This document shows positions 63,281 to 64,000 of a stretch of DNA of 64,000 bases, in pieces. This stretch comes from an uncultured Flavobacteriaceae bacterium (lineage in GTDB: Bacteria > Bacteroidota > Bacteroidia > Flavobacteriales > Flavobacteriaceae), in assembly GCA_937929935.1 (NCBI GenBank), contig CALFUL010000024.1:1-64000 (forward strand). Reading direction: 5' to 3'. How positions within the stretch are numbered: the stretch's first letter is position 1; each line of letters starts with the position of its first letter. Below the pieces are notes generated by a model. The model was not told where the DNA came from. It did no database searches and saw nothing but the letters and a program-made list of their open reading frames with translations. The position numbers and the translations under genes were made by a program.

Positions 63281-63999
63281 AACAAATTATTTTTAATTCC
63301 CCCTTTGGGGGTTAGGGGGCTTAATATCTTCTTCAAAACCACTTGCGCGGCAAAGGTTCTATTATTCGCCTGCTCAATGGTCAACGATTGTTCGCTATCC
63401 AAAACTGCATCTTGAACTACCACATTTCTTCTCACAGGTAAACAATGCATGAATTTTGAACTTCCTAGTTTTTCTTGGGTCATCATCCAATTTGAATCTT
63501 GACTTAGAATTTTACCATACTCTTTATAACTACTCCAGTTTTTGACATAGACAAAGTCTGCATTTTCACATGCTTTTTTCTGGTCGTATTCTACTTTAAT
63601 ATCTTTGATAATTTCAGGATTCAATTCATATCCTTTTGGATGCGTAATCACAAAATCAGCATCTTGTAATTGCATCATTTCAATAAAGGAATTAGCAACT
63701 GCATGCGGTAAAGCTTTTGGATGCGGTGCCCACGACAACACAATTTTGGGTCTTGCCTTTGTGTTTTGTTCAGCAATAGTAATAGCATCAGCAAGTGCTT
63801 GCAATGGGTGTCCCACAGAACTTTCCATATTAACTACTGGAATAGAGGCCTGTTTTACAAACCCATTTAAAACGACTTCTGCTTCGTCCTTTTCTTTATC
63901 CGTTAGCGAAGCAAAAGCACGAATAGCGACGATATCACAGAACTGAGAAACTACTTTTGCAGCTTCTTTAATATGTTCTGATTTTCCTTGGTCCATCAC
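63277..63999 (-). CDS. argF': N-acyl-L-ornithine carbamoyltransferase ArgF' (5' part off the window)
   Basis: C-terminal 240 codons only; the gene continues past the right edge. HPLQALADAITIAEQ and MHCLPVRRNVVVQD are carbamoyltransferase blocks, and the overall match is to the acetyl-/succinylornithine transcarbamylase group of Bacteroidota and Xanthomonas, not ordinary ArgF. The residue that distinguishes acetyl from succinyl specificity lies outside. Odd: the last residues (LSPLTPKGGIKNNLL) are read from a short palindromic repeat at 63298-63321, so the natural C-terminus was probably replaced. First gene seen of the arginine operon. Confidence 0.93.
   Translation of the reverse strand: MMDQGKSEHIKEAAKVVSQFCDIVAIRAFASLTDKEKDEAEVVLNGFVKQASIPVVNMESSVGHPLQALADAITIAEQNTKARPKIVLSWAPHPKALPHAVANSFIEMMQLQDADFVITHPKGYELNPEIIKDIKVEYDQKKACENADFVYVKNWSSYKEYGKILSQDSNWMMTQEKLGSSKFMHCLPVRRNVVVQDAVLDSEQSLTIEQANNRTFAAQVVLKKILSPLTPKGGIKNNLL
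63298..63321 (+). repeat. Short GC-rich palindromic repeat inside argF'
   Basis: ccccctttgggggttaggggg, nearly the same as 16459-16479 and in the same orientation. It folds into cccc-ttt-gggg type hairpins. It supplies the codons for the C-terminal SPLTPKGG of ArgF'. Confidence 0.65.
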
Positions 64000-64000
64000 C

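Noticed and set aside
1..64000. CRISPR arrays, tRNA and rRNA genes.
   Set aside because: None seen by eye; repeated direct units with spacers, cloverleaf ends and conserved rRNA stretches are absent.

Overview
The window looks like a chromosome segment of a member of the Flavobacteriaceae (Bacteroidota), probably marine. The evidence is low GC, a SusC/SusD pair, many short lipoprotein signals, TANNTTTG-type promoter elements, mevalonate-pathway genes (used by Flavobacteriia; Bacteroidia usually use the MEP route) and a Bacteroidota-type acyl-ornithine transcarbamylase (ArgF'). No rRNA, tRNA or CRISPR array was seen.

Layout. 1-4.9 kb is accessory: an intact IS21-family element (istA, istB, nested terminal repeats) that has cut the 3' end off a lipoprotein gene, a TPR gene, and an Abi_2/AbiF-type HEPN gene preceded by a compact, promoter-linked hairpin RNA. 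4.9-8.5 kb holds an amidohydrolase whose signal peptide carries an in-frame stop, an MFS carrier and a lipoprotein form of RidA. 8.5-26.4 kb is mostly housekeeping or envelope genes: threonine dehydrogenase, an M28 membrane peptidase, CBS, pentapeptide and BNR-repeat proteins, an M20 hydrolase, an FkbM methyltransferase and a metallophosphoesterase. 26.4-34.4 kb is a tight minus-strand cluster of two giant VCBS/ASPIC lipoproteins and a vanadium-haloperoxidase-like lipoprotein. Divergent from it, 34.6-39.9 kb encodes two exported Gfo/Idh/MocA-type enzymes (one GH109-like), a 3-keto-glycoside hydrolase (DUF1080) and a sodium/solute symporter.

40-52.1 kb is a sugar locus: xylA, xylB, susD and susC on the minus strand, then divergent lacI, pgmB and a GH65 phosphorylase. 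A LacI-type 16-bp operator lies between susC and lacI. A very similar 16-bp site lies in the divergent promoter region at 34.5 kb, which suggests one regulator for both loci. 52.3-59.7 kb is a plus-strand run: GDPD, HI0933-like flavoprotein, DUF1697, mevalonate decarboxylase, mevalonate kinase, a UbiA prenyltransferase, a nitrilase and a pseudouridine synthase. 59.7-64 kb is an arginine operon, argF'-argB-argE-ACT-argH, with argF' running off the right edge.

The most interesting item is the AbiF-type HEPN gene with its candidate partner RNA (4675-4757). Next are the paired LacI operators, palindromic repeats that have become part of coding sequences (argB, argF', xylB end), and an ungapped 93-nt diverged repeat pair. 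All functional statements rest on reading motifs by eye; no database search was possible.
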